64,000 bases of DNA from JAEVLT01 sp044598425 (GTDB taxonomy: Bacteria > Bacillota > Bacilli > Bacillales > Cytobacillaceae): the NCBI GenBank assembly GCA_044598425.1, contig CP172536.1:868001-932000 (forward strand), written 5' to 3'. How positions within the stretch are numbered: position 1 is the first letter of the stretch; each line of letters opens with the position of its first letter. Below, piece after piece: positions 16,700 to 25,268 of the stretch. A program made the position numbers and the translations under genes. The notes below the pieces were generated by a model, which was not told where the DNA came from, did not search any database, and saw only the letters and a list, made by a program, of their open reading frames with translations.

Positions 16700-17584
16700 T
16701 TGAATGAAAAGGAGAAAACAATTATTGAATCCGCCATTAAGCTTTTTGCGCAAAAAGGCTTTTCATCGACATCGATTCAAGAAATTGCAAGCAGCAGCGG
16801 TATTTCCAAAGGAGCATTCTATCTGCATTTTAAATCAAAAGAGGCTTTGCTGTTAGCGATTCTTCAATATTACTTCGATAAGTTGAAAACAGAAGTGCTT
16901 TCCTACGAAGACCACCGGCTTCAGCCGAAAGAGATTTTTATCAAGCAATTGGAGGGATTTTTAAAAAATAGCATTGAACATCATGAATTTATTATTATGA
17001 TTTCCCGTGAACAGTCGATTCCTTTAAATGAATCCACGAAAAAATTAATTTATAAAATGCAGATGGAGATTCATGGAATTTACCATAAGGCATTTATGTC
17101 GATTTTTGGTGAAGAAGTCGAGCCGTACTTATGGGATTTGTCAGTGATGACGGAAGGAATTTTAAATGGTTATATTAAAATGCTTCTTTTCAGTAAAGAA
17201 AAAAATCATTTTGACCAACTTGCTGTCTTTATTTTTAACCGGATAGAGGCGATCTATAAAGACTTAATGACGGGGAATGAAAAGCCAGTATTGTCTCATG
17301 AAGCAATGATGAAGCTTCTTGCTAAAACAAAGGCGTATGTTGAGAAAGAGACGGAAGATATCATCGCTGTAATTGAAAAAATAAAGCAGGATATCCTCGC
17401 ACAAGAAATGGTTGCTAATAAGGAGGATTTGCTTGTGTCGCTTGATGTCATTGAAGACGAGCTTGCTAGGCAGTCGCCGCGTTCTGCCGTCCTTCACGGT
17501 ATGCTTTCGAACTTTAACGGTTTGGAATGCTTTAAAGAAGAGATGAAAGTCATTTTCGAATATATAAAAAAACGTTATCAATAA
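16700..17584 (+). CDS. TetR/AcrR-family repressor
   Basis: A 294-residue regulator. The N-terminal HTH reads AIKLFAQKGFSSTSIQEIA then GAFYLHFKSKEALL, the classic TetR_N motif. The C-terminal ligand-binding part is about 100 residues longer than in most TetR proteins and is highly charged at the end. I favour TTG 16700 because GGGGTGA (16685-16691) is at a normal distance; GTG 16688 would overlap that site. It precedes an MFS exporter by 78 nt, with operator-like palindromes before each gene, so it probably represses the pump and itself. Confidence 0.85.
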   Translation: MNEKEKTIIESAIKLFAQKGFSSTSIQEIASSSGISKGAFYLHFKSKEALLLAILQYYFDKLKTEVLSYEDHRLQPKEIFIKQLEGFLKNSIEHHEFIIMISREQSIPLNESTKKLIYKMQMEIHGIYHKAFMSIFGEEVEPYLWDLSVMTEGILNGYIKMLLFSKEKNHFDQLAVFIFNRIEAIYKDLMTGNEKPVLSHEAMMKLLAKTKAYVEKETEDIIAVIEKIKQDILAQEMVANKEDLLVSLDVIEDELARQSPRSAVLHGMLSNFNGLECFKEEMKVIFEYIKKRYQ

Positions 17585-17586
17585 GC

Positions 17587-17600
17587 TGACCGGATGGTCA
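17587..17600 (+). promoter_or_regulatory. Probable TetR operator 2, before the MFS gene
   Basis: TGACC-GGAT-GGTCA is a palindrome sharing the TGAC/GTCA half-sites with operator 1. It begins just after the tetR stop and lies 63 nt before the transporter start. Confidence 0.55.
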
Positions 17601-17662
17601 ATCCAAATTGATTGCTCTCACTTATGAGTACACCTAGGAAAAATAAAAGAAATGGAGAATGA

Positions 17663-19270
17663 ATGATGGAAGGAACTGCAAACTTGGAATTACAAGTTGA
17701 CCATACAAAACATCGTAAAATGTTAATCACCGGTCTCATTATTGCGATGTTATTTGGTGCTCTTGATGGCACGATTGTCGGTACTGCCATGCCGCGCATT
17801 GTTGGAGAATTAGGCGGCCTTGACTTAATGACCTGGCTGACAACTGCTTATATGCTAACGTCCACTACAGTCGTGCCGATTGCCGGAAAATTGGCCGATT
17901 TAATCGGACGGCGCGTGATTTATGTAACAGGATTGGTGATCTTTATGGCCGGTTCTGTCCTTTCCGGGATGACTGATAATATGACTCAGTTAATTATTTT
18001 CCGCGGCATCCAGGGGATTGGCGGCGGTATTATGATGCCAATGGCGATGATTATTGTCGGAGATCTTTTTACAGGAAAAGAGCGTGCCAAATGGCAGGGG
18101 GTCTTTGGTGCTTTATATGGATTAGCATCTGTTATTGGCCCGCAAATTGGCGGCTGGATTGTGGATGCTTTAAACTGGCGATGGGTATTTTACATTAACT
18201 TGCCAGTTGGAATCTTAGCGGCTGTTTTTATCTGGCTTGGTTTAAATAAGCATCAATCAACAGGAAAAGTTAAAATTGATTTAGCCGGAATGTTTACGAT
18301 GATTGTCGGAGTCGTCAGCCTGCTGCTTGCCTTAACCTTTGGCGGAAAGGATTATGCATGGACGTCGTGGCAAATCATTGGTTTGTTTGTCTTAGCTGCT
18401 GTGGCGATTGCTGCATTTATTCTGATTGAATCAAAAGCAGCAGAGCCGATTTTGCCTGTTAGCCTGTTTAAGAACCGGACCTTCACCGTTTTAAATGGTA
18501 TTGGTTTCTTAATGAGCATCGGTATGTTTGGTGCGATTGTGTTTGTGCCGCTTTATATGCAGGGAGTTGTCGGTGTCAGTGCATCCCAGTCAGGGACGAT
18601 CATGACGCCAATGATGATTACGATGATTATTATGAGTGTGATTGGCGGTCAGATCGTTTATAAAATTGGTGTGAAAACGCAAATTTTTACTGGGTTAATT
18701 ATTATGGCAGCAAGTTTTTGGCTATTAACGACAATGGGGATTGATACGACCAAACTAACGGCCACATTGTATATGATGATTTTAGGAATGGGATTAGGAT
18801 TAGTGATGCCGATTCTCACACTTGCACTCCAGGAAAGCTTCCCGCCTTCGGAATTGGGCGTTGTTACTTCTTCAAGCCAGTTTTTCCGCTCGATCGGCGG
18901 TACGTTTGGGATGACGATCTTAGGAGCGATCATGAATAGTCAATCGAGTAAATTGTTGACGGACAATCTGATCCCGGTGCTGAATCAATTGCCAGTTCAG
19001 GCAAAAGGTGTGGCGGATCAGTTCAAAACAATGATCGAGAATGATCCGCAAGCACTTTATTCAATGCTGTTAAGTCCAAAAGCGTTGGCTGCAATGCCGG
19101 CGGAGCTGAAAAATGTAATCGTGCCGATCATCAAAAATTCACTAGTGGATTCGCTCAATAGTGTCTTTTGGTTTGGATTTGTTTTTGTTATTCTCGGCTG
19201 TTTATTGACAATCGCTTTAAATAAAATTAAGCTGACAGATCGGAAAAAAGTGCAGCCGAAACAGGAATAA
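17663..19270 (+). CDS. MFS multidrug exporter, DHA2 (14-helix) type
   Basis: A 535-residue major facilitator with about 14 hydrophobic helices. It carries the DHA2 signatures: LDGTIVGTAMPRIV in helix 1 (residues 33-46), loop 2-3 motif GKLADLIGRR, and the antiporter motif region with GALYGLASVIGPQIGGW near 155. EmrB/QacA-type pumps expel lipophilic drugs in exchange for protons. A large extracytoplasmic loop near residues 430-490 is usual for this type. Control by the upstream TetR gene is inferred from the matching operators. The substrate cannot be read from the sequence. Confidence 0.9.
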   Translation: MMEGTANLELQVDHTKHRKMLITGLIIAMLFGALDGTIVGTAMPRIVGELGGLDLMTWLTTAYMLTSTTVVPIAGKLADLIGRRVIYVTGLVIFMAGSVLSGMTDNMTQLIIFRGIQGIGGGIMMPMAMIIVGDLFTGKERAKWQGVFGALYGLASVIGPQIGGWIVDALNWRWVFYINLPVGILAAVFIWLGLNKHQSTGKVKIDLAGMFTMIVGVVSLLLALTFGGKDYAWTSWQIIGLFVLAAVAIAAFILIESKAAEPILPVSLFKNRTFTVLNGIGFLMSIGMFGAIVFVPLYMQGVVGVSASQSGTIMTPMMITMIIMSVIGGQIVYKIGVKTQIFTGLIIMAASFWLLTTMGIDTTKLTATLYMMILGMGLGLVMPILTLALQESFPPSELGVVTSSSQFFRSIGGTFGMTILGAIMNSQSSKLLTDNLIPVLNQLPVQAKGVADQFKTMIENDPQALYSMLLSPKALAAMPAELKNVIVPIIKNSLVDSLNSVFWFGFVFVILGCLLTIALNKIKLTDRKKVQPKQE

Positions 19271-19273
19271 AAC

Positions 19274-19426
19274 AAGAAAAGCGCAAGCGTCCTTGGTCAT
19301 CAACGTAGTCGATAGGGAGCTCTTCGATAAAGCTATCGTTTTTCCTTCGTGTGAGGCTATGCTTCCGAAGCTTATTCTTGTGGAACTAACAGTTATCGAA
19401 ATTTAGATATAAATTCTGATATTATA
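19274..19426 (-). repeat. Dispersed repeat family B, copy B2 (inverted)
   Basis: Begins AAGAAAAGCGCAAGCG and ends AGATATAAATTCTGATATTAT, the reverse complement of the ends of B1. It is shorter than B1 (153 bp) because the middle is reduced. Confidence 0.85.
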
Positions 19427-19429
19427 AAA

Positions 19430-19467
19430 AAAACCAGGCCATTCAAAATGAATGGCCTGGTTTTTTT
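19430..19467 (-). terminator. Bidirectional terminator, MFS gene and first CNNM gene
   Basis: AACCAGGCCATTC (19432-19444) pairs perfectly with GAATGGCCTGGTT (19450-19462), with A and T runs on either side. Confidence 0.9.
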
Positions 19468-19471
19468 AGCA

Positions 19472-20824
19472 TTATGAAAGAACTTCTGACTCTGTCAGGG
19501 GAATGGGCTGGACAGCCGCTTCACCGCTTTCGATTTTTTTGACGACTTCAATATATTTAATATGATGCTCTTCCATTTCAGTGATTTTAAATGTGTAGGC
19601 ATCGTGTTGAACGACATCGCCTTCTTTGGCTTCATAATTTTCTGTTAAAATCCAGCCGCCGATCGTGTCGATGTCCTCATCATCAATTTCAATTCCAAGT
19701 AAGTCATTTACCTCGCTGACTAACACTTTGGCATCCATAATATAGTGATTCTCCGTGATTTTTCGAATCATCGGCACTTCATCCATATCGAATTCGTCGC
19801 GAATTTCCCCGACAATCTCTTCAAGAATGTCTTCAACAGTAACCAATCCAGAAGTGCCGCCATATTCATCCATTAAGACAGCCATATGCACGCGGTCTTT
19901 TTGCATTTTAACAAGCAAATCATGAATCGGGATTGTTTCAATTACCCTAATAATCGGACGAATGTATTTTTCCAATGACTGTGACAACAAGGCGTTCTTT
20001 TGAAGAACATCTGTCATAACTTCCTTACTGTTGATCAGTCCGATAATATGGTCTTTGTCGCCATCAATAATCGGATATCTTGTGAATTTTTCTTCCTGCA
20101 GCACTTCAAGGAAGGTATCCAATGTATCTTCTTTCGATAACGAGATAATTTCCGTCCGCGGAACCATTATTTCTTTGGCAATTCTGTTATCAAATTCAAA
20201 AATTTTGTTTACATACTTAAACTCAGATTGGTTGATTTCACCACTTTTATAGCTTTCAGACAAGATGATGCGAAGTTCTTCCTCAGAATGGGCAATCTCA
20301 TTTTCTGAAACGGGTTTTAATCCGAAAATGCTCGTTGCAAATCGGGCAGACCCGTTAAGCACCCAGATGAACGGATACATGATCTTATAAAAAAGGATAA
20401 GCGGGCGGGCAACAAAAAGGGCAATCATTTCCGCCTTTTGGATGGCTAACGTTTTTGGCGCCAGTTCTCCGACAACCACATGGATAAATGTGATCAAGGC
20501 AAAGGCGATTCCAATTGAGAGCACTTGGGTAATGCTTTCAGGAATGTGCAAGCCTGTAAACAGTGGGTGGAGTAAACGCTCGATTGTTGATTCACCCAGC
20601 CACCCCAATCCAAGAGCAGTGATGGTTATTCCTAATTGGCACGCTGACAGATATTCATCCAGGTTTGATATGACCCTTTTCGCTGATTTAGCTTTTGTGC
20701 TGCCTTCCTCAATTAATTGATCAATCCTTGAACCTCTAACCCTTATGATCGCAAACTCGGATGCGACAAAAAATGCTGTTAAAGCAATTAAAATGGCAAT
20801 AATCACCAAGTTAAATATGTCCAA
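19472..20824 (-). CDS. CNNM/CorC-type transporter, copy 1 (YhdP/YhdT-like)
   Basis: A 450-residue protein. It has a DUF21 (CNNM) membrane domain with the opening ALTAFFVASEFAIIRVR, then two CBS domains (about 215-335; IMVPRTEI, GLINSKEV, DEYGGTSGLVTVEDILEEIVGEI) and a C-terminal CorC/HlyC domain. Bacterial relatives export Mg2+ or Co2+; B. subtilis YhdP is a proposed Mg2+ exporter (MpfA). The start is TTG 20824 with AAGGGA 6 nt upstream. It is 61% or so similar by eye to copy 2 at 21456, with a MerR gene between them, an order I recall around B. subtilis yhdP-yhdQ-yhdT. Confidence 0.87.
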   Translation of the reverse strand: MDIFNLVIIAILIALTAFFVASEFAIIRVRGSRIDQLIEEGSTKAKSAKRVISNLDEYLSACQLGITITALGLGWLGESTIERLLHPLFTGLHIPESITQVLSIGIAFALITFIHVVVGELAPKTLAIQKAEMIALFVARPLILFYKIMYPFIWVLNGSARFATSIFGLKPVSENEIAHSEEELRIILSESYKSGEINQSEFKYVNKIFEFDNRIAKEIMVPRTEIISLSKEDTLDTFLEVLQEEKFTRYPIIDGDKDHIIGLINSKEVMTDVLQKNALLSQSLEKYIRPIIRVIETIPIHDLLVKMQKDRVHMAVLMDEYGGTSGLVTVEDILEEIVGEIRDEFDMDEVPMIRKITENHYIMDAKVLVSEVNDLLGIEIDDEDIDTIGGWILTENYEAKEGDVVQHDAYTFKITEMEEHHIKYIEVVKKIESGEAAVQPIPLTESEVLS

Positions 20825-20882
20825 ATAGTTCCCTTAACCCGTTTGATACGAGTAAGGAGTCCACCTCCCAGTGTGAAGCGAG

Positions 20883-21301
20883 TCAACTTGTTAAATTCAA
20901 AAGGGATTCCATTAATGCCGCTCCTTGAAGCGTCAGCTTGGCAGCCAGCTTTTCTTTTTGCTGTTCATTTAACGTTTTCATTAAAGGCATAAGAACAGAT
21001 AAATCGCTGCTTAATTGCTTCATTTGCTGGGCAACGGAACGAATTTGTTCTTCCACTTCTGAATCACGTATTTTCTTCGCTTTTTTCATTTCTAGTTTTC
21101 TTTTAATCTCGTCTAATGGATAGTGCAGCCTTTTGTATTCTTCAATAAATTTTAAGTCTTCGAGAGCTTCATCTGAATAAATTCGATAATTTGATTGTGA
21201 GCGTTCAGCCTGCAATAGTCCGATGGACGTATAATAGTCAATGGTTCTTTTAGAAACCATTGCTTTTTCTGCTAATTCACCGATACGATAGACAGCCCCA
21301 T
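20883..21301 (-). pseudogene. MerR-family regulator with a probable 5' frameshift
   Basis: From ATG 21260 the frame gives 125 residues beginning inside the MerR HTH (MVSKRTIDYYTSIGLL). Upstream in the same frame is good MerR sequence (VYRIGELAEKA) but no start codon before a TGA. A ribosome-binding site (GAGGTGG) and two ATGs (21304, 21301) exist in another frame, which ends after nine codons. One more G in the run at 21296-21299 would join the ATG to the MerR frame. So this is a sequencing error, a real frameshift, or a protein shortened at its first helix. The C-terminal part is a coiled coil of unknown ligand type. Confidence 0.7.
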
Positions 21302-21331
21302 CATACCACCTCGATCATCTTTAGTAATTTT

Positions 21332-21360
21332 ATTATAGAAAATTTAAACCGTACAGTCAA
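21332..21360 (-). promoter_or_regulatory. Sigma-A promoter of the MerR gene
   Basis: On the minus strand TTGACT (21360-21355), a 17-bp spacer, then TATAAT (21337-21332). Both hexamers are near consensus, unlike the 19-bp-spaced promoters MerR activators normally twist. Confidence 0.75.
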
Positions 21361-21455
21361 ACGTTCTAGTTAATTCAGAGTGATTTGATACATTTTATGG
21401 AAAAATAAGATTGGTATGATCAAAAAAATAAAAAAATTTTAAAAATACCGCCCCC

Positions 21456-22763
21456 TTATTCAGGTGACGGCATCGATTGTTTCACTTCGATATACAAAAT
21501 ATGGTGACCCTCATTTTCCAGGATTTTAAAAACATACCCATCCTTTTCAATTGTATCTCCTTTTTGAATATCGAATTTTTGCGTAAGAAACCAGCCTCCG
21601 ATTGTATCGACTTCATCTTCCTCAAGGGCGGTGCCCAACAAGTCGTTTACCTCTTCAATGAGAACTTTCCCATCTAAAATATAAAAGCCTTCATCTTTTT
21701 TCTGAATCAGCGGCAGTTCATCGACGTCAAATTCATCGCGAATTTCGCCGACAATTTCTTCAATGATATCCTCAACGGTTACAATGCCGGCAGTTCCGCC
21801 ATATTCATCCGATAAAATCGCCATATGGGATCGACTTTTTTGCAGTTTGAGCAGCAGTTCCTGAATCGGGATGGTTTCAATCACATAGATTGCCGGATTT
21901 AGATAAGGAAGCAATGGGTTTTCTTCCGAACACTTCTGGTCGATGCAATCGGTTAAGACTTCTTTAATATTCACAATTCCTAAAATATTGTCTTTATCCC
22001 CATCAATAACCGGATAGCGGGTATAGCCTTCCTGCTTGATGGTTTCAAAAATTTCCTTCAGTGTTGAGTCTTTTGACAAGGTAACAATTTCCGTCCGTGG
22101 CACCATGATTTCTTTTGCAATTCGATTGTCAAATTCAAAAATTTTATTTACGTAGCGATATTCTGATTGATTGATTTCGCCGCTCTTATAGCTTTCAGAT
22201 AGAATCATCCGAAGTTCTTCTTCCGATAAGACGATTTCTTGTTCAGTCAACGGCTTTAAATCGAACAATCCAGTAACCAGTCGAGCCGAACGATTCAGAG
22301 CCCAGATAAACGGATACATAATTCGATAAAACAAAATAAGTGCCGGAGCAAACAACAAGATAACTTTCTCGGCTTTTTGGATTGCAAAAGTTTTTGGTGC
22401 CAGTTCGCCGATCACGACGTTAAAAAAAGTAATGAGTAAAAAAGCAATAATAAAGGAAAGCACCTGCTTAAGCGAAAATGGCAAGGGAATTTTCGCAAAC
22501 AGGGGTTCAAATATTTTTCGGACCGTTGGTTCACCAAGCCAACCAAGAATTAAAGATGTAATGGTAATCCCCACTTGAGTTGCCGATAAATATCCATCTA
22601 AATTGGTTAGTACTTTTTTTGCTGCTTCCGCTTTTTTATTTCCTTCACCAAGCAATTGGTCGATTCTTGTTACTCGAACTTTGATCATCGCAAATTCTGA
22701 TGAAACAAAAAAAGCAGTAAAGGCAATAAGTGCAAAAATAATGAAAATGTTTAGTAGAACCAT
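21456..22763 (-). CDS. CNNM/CorC-type transporter, copy 2
   Basis: A paralogue of copy 1, 435 residues from the chosen start. The order is the same: DUF21 membrane domain (FTAFFVSSEFAMIKVR), paired CBS domains (EIMVPRTEIV, IVNIKEV, SDEYGGTAGIVTVEDIIEEIVGEI) and a CorC/HlyC domain. It probably exports divalent cations such as Mg2+. I start at ATG 22763 with TAAGG just upstream, which aligns with copy 1; an upstream GTG at 22826 would add a 21-residue extension. The leader, GGAGGTGG...CCTTAC...GTATCAAA, is similar to that of copy 1, so leader and gene appear duplicated together. Confidence 0.87.
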   Translation of the reverse strand: MVLLNIFIIFALIAFTAFFVSSEFAMIKVRVTRIDQLLGEGNKKAEAAKKVLTNLDGYLSATQVGITITSLILGWLGEPTVRKIFEPLFAKIPLPFSLKQVLSFIIAFLLITFFNVVIGELAPKTFAIQKAEKVILLFAPALILFYRIMYPFIWALNRSARLVTGLFDLKPLTEQEIVLSEEELRMILSESYKSGEINQSEYRYVNKIFEFDNRIAKEIMVPRTEIVTLSKDSTLKEIFETIKQEGYTRYPVIDGDKDNILGIVNIKEVLTDCIDQKCSEENPLLPYLNPAIYVIETIPIQELLLKLQKSRSHMAILSDEYGGTAGIVTVEDIIEEIVGEIRDEFDVDELPLIQKKDEGFYILDGKVLIEEVNDLLGTALEEDEVDTIGGWFLTQKFDIQKGDTIEKDGYVFKILENEGHHILYIEVKQSMPSPE

Positions 22764-22878
22764 TTGATACCTTACAATCGGTAAGGCTGCCACCTCCATG
22801 TACAATTTTCTTTCGTTAAATACCATTATAAACCTTATTTATATTTTCTACTTCACCGTCGATTTGAAACCTTTTTTA

Positions 22879-22910
22879 TAAAAAATAAAAAGCTGCCTAC
22901 GCGGCAGCGT
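22879..22910 (-). terminator. Terminator of the GNAT gene
   Basis: GCTGCC (22892-22897) pairs with GGCAGC (22902-22907); the minus strand continues TTTTTATTTTTT. Confidence 0.85.
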
Positions 22911-22955
22911 GAGTTTCTTACTTTTTATTTTAGCCCTTTTTTGAAAAATCAAAAG

Positions 22956-23510
22956 CTAGGAGGGTGTTACCCGATTCCACTCTCTAGCTAACATACTATA
23001 AAGAATAATATCATGAAATCCGCTTGGTAATTGCTCACCATCACGGATTTTTCCCTCTTTCACAAAACCGAGCCTTTCAGGAATAGCCCGGCTCTTCCTG
23101 TTTTTTTCCCCGCAGCGAATTTCAACGCGATTTAGACCTAAATCTTCAAAGGCATAATTAAGCAGCGCTTGGACCGATCTGGTCATGATGCCATGACCCT
23201 CGACATGTTTGGCAAGGTAATAGCCAATGCTTGTTTGCGAATTATGCCAATCGATTTGAAGCAGGCCAATTGAGCCTACAAGTACTCCTTGATAAAGAAT
23301 CCCGGCGTTAAAGCCGTTATTTTCGGCAAATTGGCGGAGCCAGATGGGAATTACTGCCTCATATTGAAAAGGAGAGTCCATAGTATCCACCCAGGGCAGC
23401 CATTTGCGCAAATGGTCCCGGTTTTCATTGACAAGCTCAAACAATTTTAAAGAATCCTGAAGCTGAAATAGCTTGAGTTCAATTTCTTGATCCACTTTTA
23501 AAGTAAACAT
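22956..23510 (-). CDS. GNAT acetyltransferase, RimJ/RimL type
   Basis: A 184-residue acetyl-CoA-dependent N-acetyltransferase. The fold marks are WLPWVDTMDSP (RimL-like) near residue 38, the beta-strand GSIGLLQID, the cofactor loop GYYLAKHVEGHGIMTRSV near 115, and FVKEGKIRDGE at the end. Relatives acetylate ribosomal proteins or antibiotics or small amines; the substrate here cannot be told. GGGAGTG lies upstream of ATG 23510. Confidence 0.82.
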   Translation of the reverse strand: MFTLKVDQEIELKLFQLQDSLKLFELVNENRDHLRKWLPWVDTMDSPFQYEAVIPIWLRQFAENNGFNAGILYQGVLVGSIGLLQIDWHNSQTSIGYYLAKHVEGHGIMTRSVQALLNYAFEDLGLNRVEIRCGEKNRKSRAIPERLGFVKEGKIRDGEQLPSGFHDIILYSMLAREWNRVTPS

Positions 23511-23753
23511 CCACTTACACTCCCAGCAGTATATGAAATACCAATTCTATTATCTCAGTGTATGGCGCAGCAAAAGGGGAGGAAGATTGTCAGTAAAAAA
23601 AAGTAAAGAAAACCTGCCAATTTGCGAGTCTCGGGCGAAGACAGAGGTGTAGTTGCACTTAAGCGTTCAGAATTTATGGACATACATTCTGATTAGCTAA
23701 AAAACTCGTCTTCCTTTAAAAGCCGGGTGTAAACGATTGGGTATTTCCATCTG

Positions 23754-24893
23754 TTAGGATTCAGTCTCTGTTGCAACAATTGGAAGGTTAATCGAAAAAG
23801 TGGTTTTGTTTGGATTCGATCGGCAGGACAGATTTCCTTTATGCTTTTCGATAATTTCTTTACAAACAAACAAACCGAGTCCTGTTCCCAACTTTTTCGT
23901 CGTAAAAAAAGGTTCGAATATCGTTTTCCGCAATTCTTCCGGAATCATGGGACCATTGTTTGTAATATCAATCGTAATATAGGAAAAATCATCCATATAA
24001 CTCTTTATTTCTATCGTAGGATTTTCTTTACGATGGTGGCCAAGAACATCAATGGCATTAAAAATAATGTTAATAAATACCTGTCTAATCTCATCGGCAT
24101 ACCCTTGCAACGGGATATCGTCTGATAATTCTTTTACAATTTTAACCTTTCCATCCAATATACTCGGGTAAAGAAAATTCAACACTTCTTCGATCAATTT
24201 GTTTAATTCGAAAACAATTTTTTCTTTTCCAATCAGTTCTTTTTTAGACAGCAGCAAAAATTGAGAAATGCGGAAGTTTAATTGATCCAGTTCTCCCGAA
24301 ATAATATCTAAGTAGCGCATATTCGGATAGTCGGCTTTAAGCAGCTGAATAAACCCCTGAATCGATGTAAGCGGATTGCGGAACTCATGGATAAAACTGG
24401 ACGTCATTTGCCCTAATAAGGTAAGGCGGTCCTGATGGGTAGAATCGATAAACTTTGTTTTTTCCTCAATAATTTTATCTTTCGCCTCCGCATAATGAGA
24501 AACAGCATGATAAAGGAATTGGTCGAAAAAGGAGTTAATCACATTGATGGCTTCTTGCATTTCTTCCCAAGGCATCCCTGCATTGCTTAAATAGCGAAAA
24601 AAAGTTGTCCTGCCGATGTTGACATTGTAAACGAATTCTCCGATGTTAATATTTGCTTTTACTCTTTCTTCAGCGATTTCAAGTGCCAGCTTCCGAATTA
24701 AAGCGGTCTCGTCTTGATCGTTCGTTAGTAAAGTATGGACAAGCAGGTCGAAAAAAGCGGAAGCGTTTTTTGCTACTTTTTCTTTATAAGGATCTTCTTC
24801 CGATATTATATTTGCAAAGCTCCATCCTGAAAGCAGCGAAGTCTTTTGTTCTTCTAAAAAACTCACCATATGTAATTTTGTACTCGTTTGCAT
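23754..24893 (-). CDS. Sensor histidine kinase with a HisK_N-type input domain
   Basis: A 379-residue cytosolic kinase with no transmembrane segment. An N-terminal helical sensor domain (about 1-150) is of the kind seen in Bacillus sporulation kinases. Next come the HisKA dimerisation helix with phospho-His in SSFIHEFRNPLTSI (near 175), N box NIIFNAID, G1 DITNNGPMIP, F box FEPFFTTK and G2 GTGLGLFVCKEI. No response regulator is adjacent. A role feeding the sporulation phosphorelay is plausible from the architecture. The signal is unknown. The gap 23511-23753 behind it shows no gene. Confidence 0.85.
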   Translation of the reverse strand: MQTSTKLHMVSFLEEQKTSLLSGWSFANIISEEDPYKEKVAKNASAFFDLLVHTLLTNDQDETALIRKLALEIAEERVKANINIGEFVYNVNIGRTTFFRYLSNAGMPWEEMQEAINVINSFFDQFLYHAVSHYAEAKDKIIEEKTKFIDSTHQDRLTLLGQMTSSFIHEFRNPLTSIQGFIQLLKADYPNMRYLDIISGELDQLNFRISQFLLLSKKELIGKEKIVFELNKLIEEVLNFLYPSILDGKVKIVKELSDDIPLQGYADEIRQVFINIIFNAIDVLGHHRKENPTIEIKSYMDDFSYITIDITNNGPMIPEELRKTIFEPFFTTKKLGTGLGLFVCKEIIEKHKGNLSCRSNPNKTTFSINLPIVATETES

Positions 24894-25062
24894 TTCATGG
24901 TTCCCCCTATAGCATTTACAAACCTAGCTAAACAAGTAATTCGCCAAAATATAGAAAAAATCCTTTTTGATCTAAAAAATCATCAGATTATGTTGGAAAG
25001 CTTTCCGTTGTAAATGAAAGAAAATAGTAGTATAGTCGAGTTGGAAAAATAAATGAATAGTT

Positions 25063-25156
25063 CCACAAGGGGAGCTGCAAAAAAGCGGCTGAGAGTGAAC
25101 AGTTGTGTTCTGACCCTCTGAACCTGTTAGGTAACGCTAGCGCAGGAATGTGGTTT
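25063..25156 (+). ncRNA. TPP riboswitch (THI element) of thiT
   Basis: Conserved elements are in order: GGGGAGC (25069-25075), CTGAGAG, GACCCTCTGAACCTG and the long-stem segment TTAGGTAACGCTAGCGCAGGAA. Thiamine pyrophosphate binding should favour the terminator that follows and shut off thiT. Confidence 0.93.
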
Positions 25157-25158
25157 GC

Positions 25159-25204
25159 TAAAAAAAGCAATGCAGCCTCCTCGTGCGTCTGCATTGCTTT
25201 TTTT
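25159..25204 (+). terminator. Riboswitch-controlled terminator
   Basis: AAAGCAATGCAG (25164-25175) pairs with CTGCATTGCTTT (25189-25200) and runs into TTTT. It lies between the aptamer and thiT, the expression platform for transcription attenuation. Confidence 0.9.
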
Positions 25205-25268
25205 ACTTCGAAACTAGAAGGTCGTCGTCGTTATGTCAGCTCCCTAATAAAAAGGGGGAAGAGAAAAG

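Noticed and set aside
22764..22955. Mg2+ or Mn2+ riboswitch before the CNNM genes
   Set aside because: No match to the M-box or yybP-ykoY consensus that I can recognise; only a shared short leader was seen, reported as a finding.
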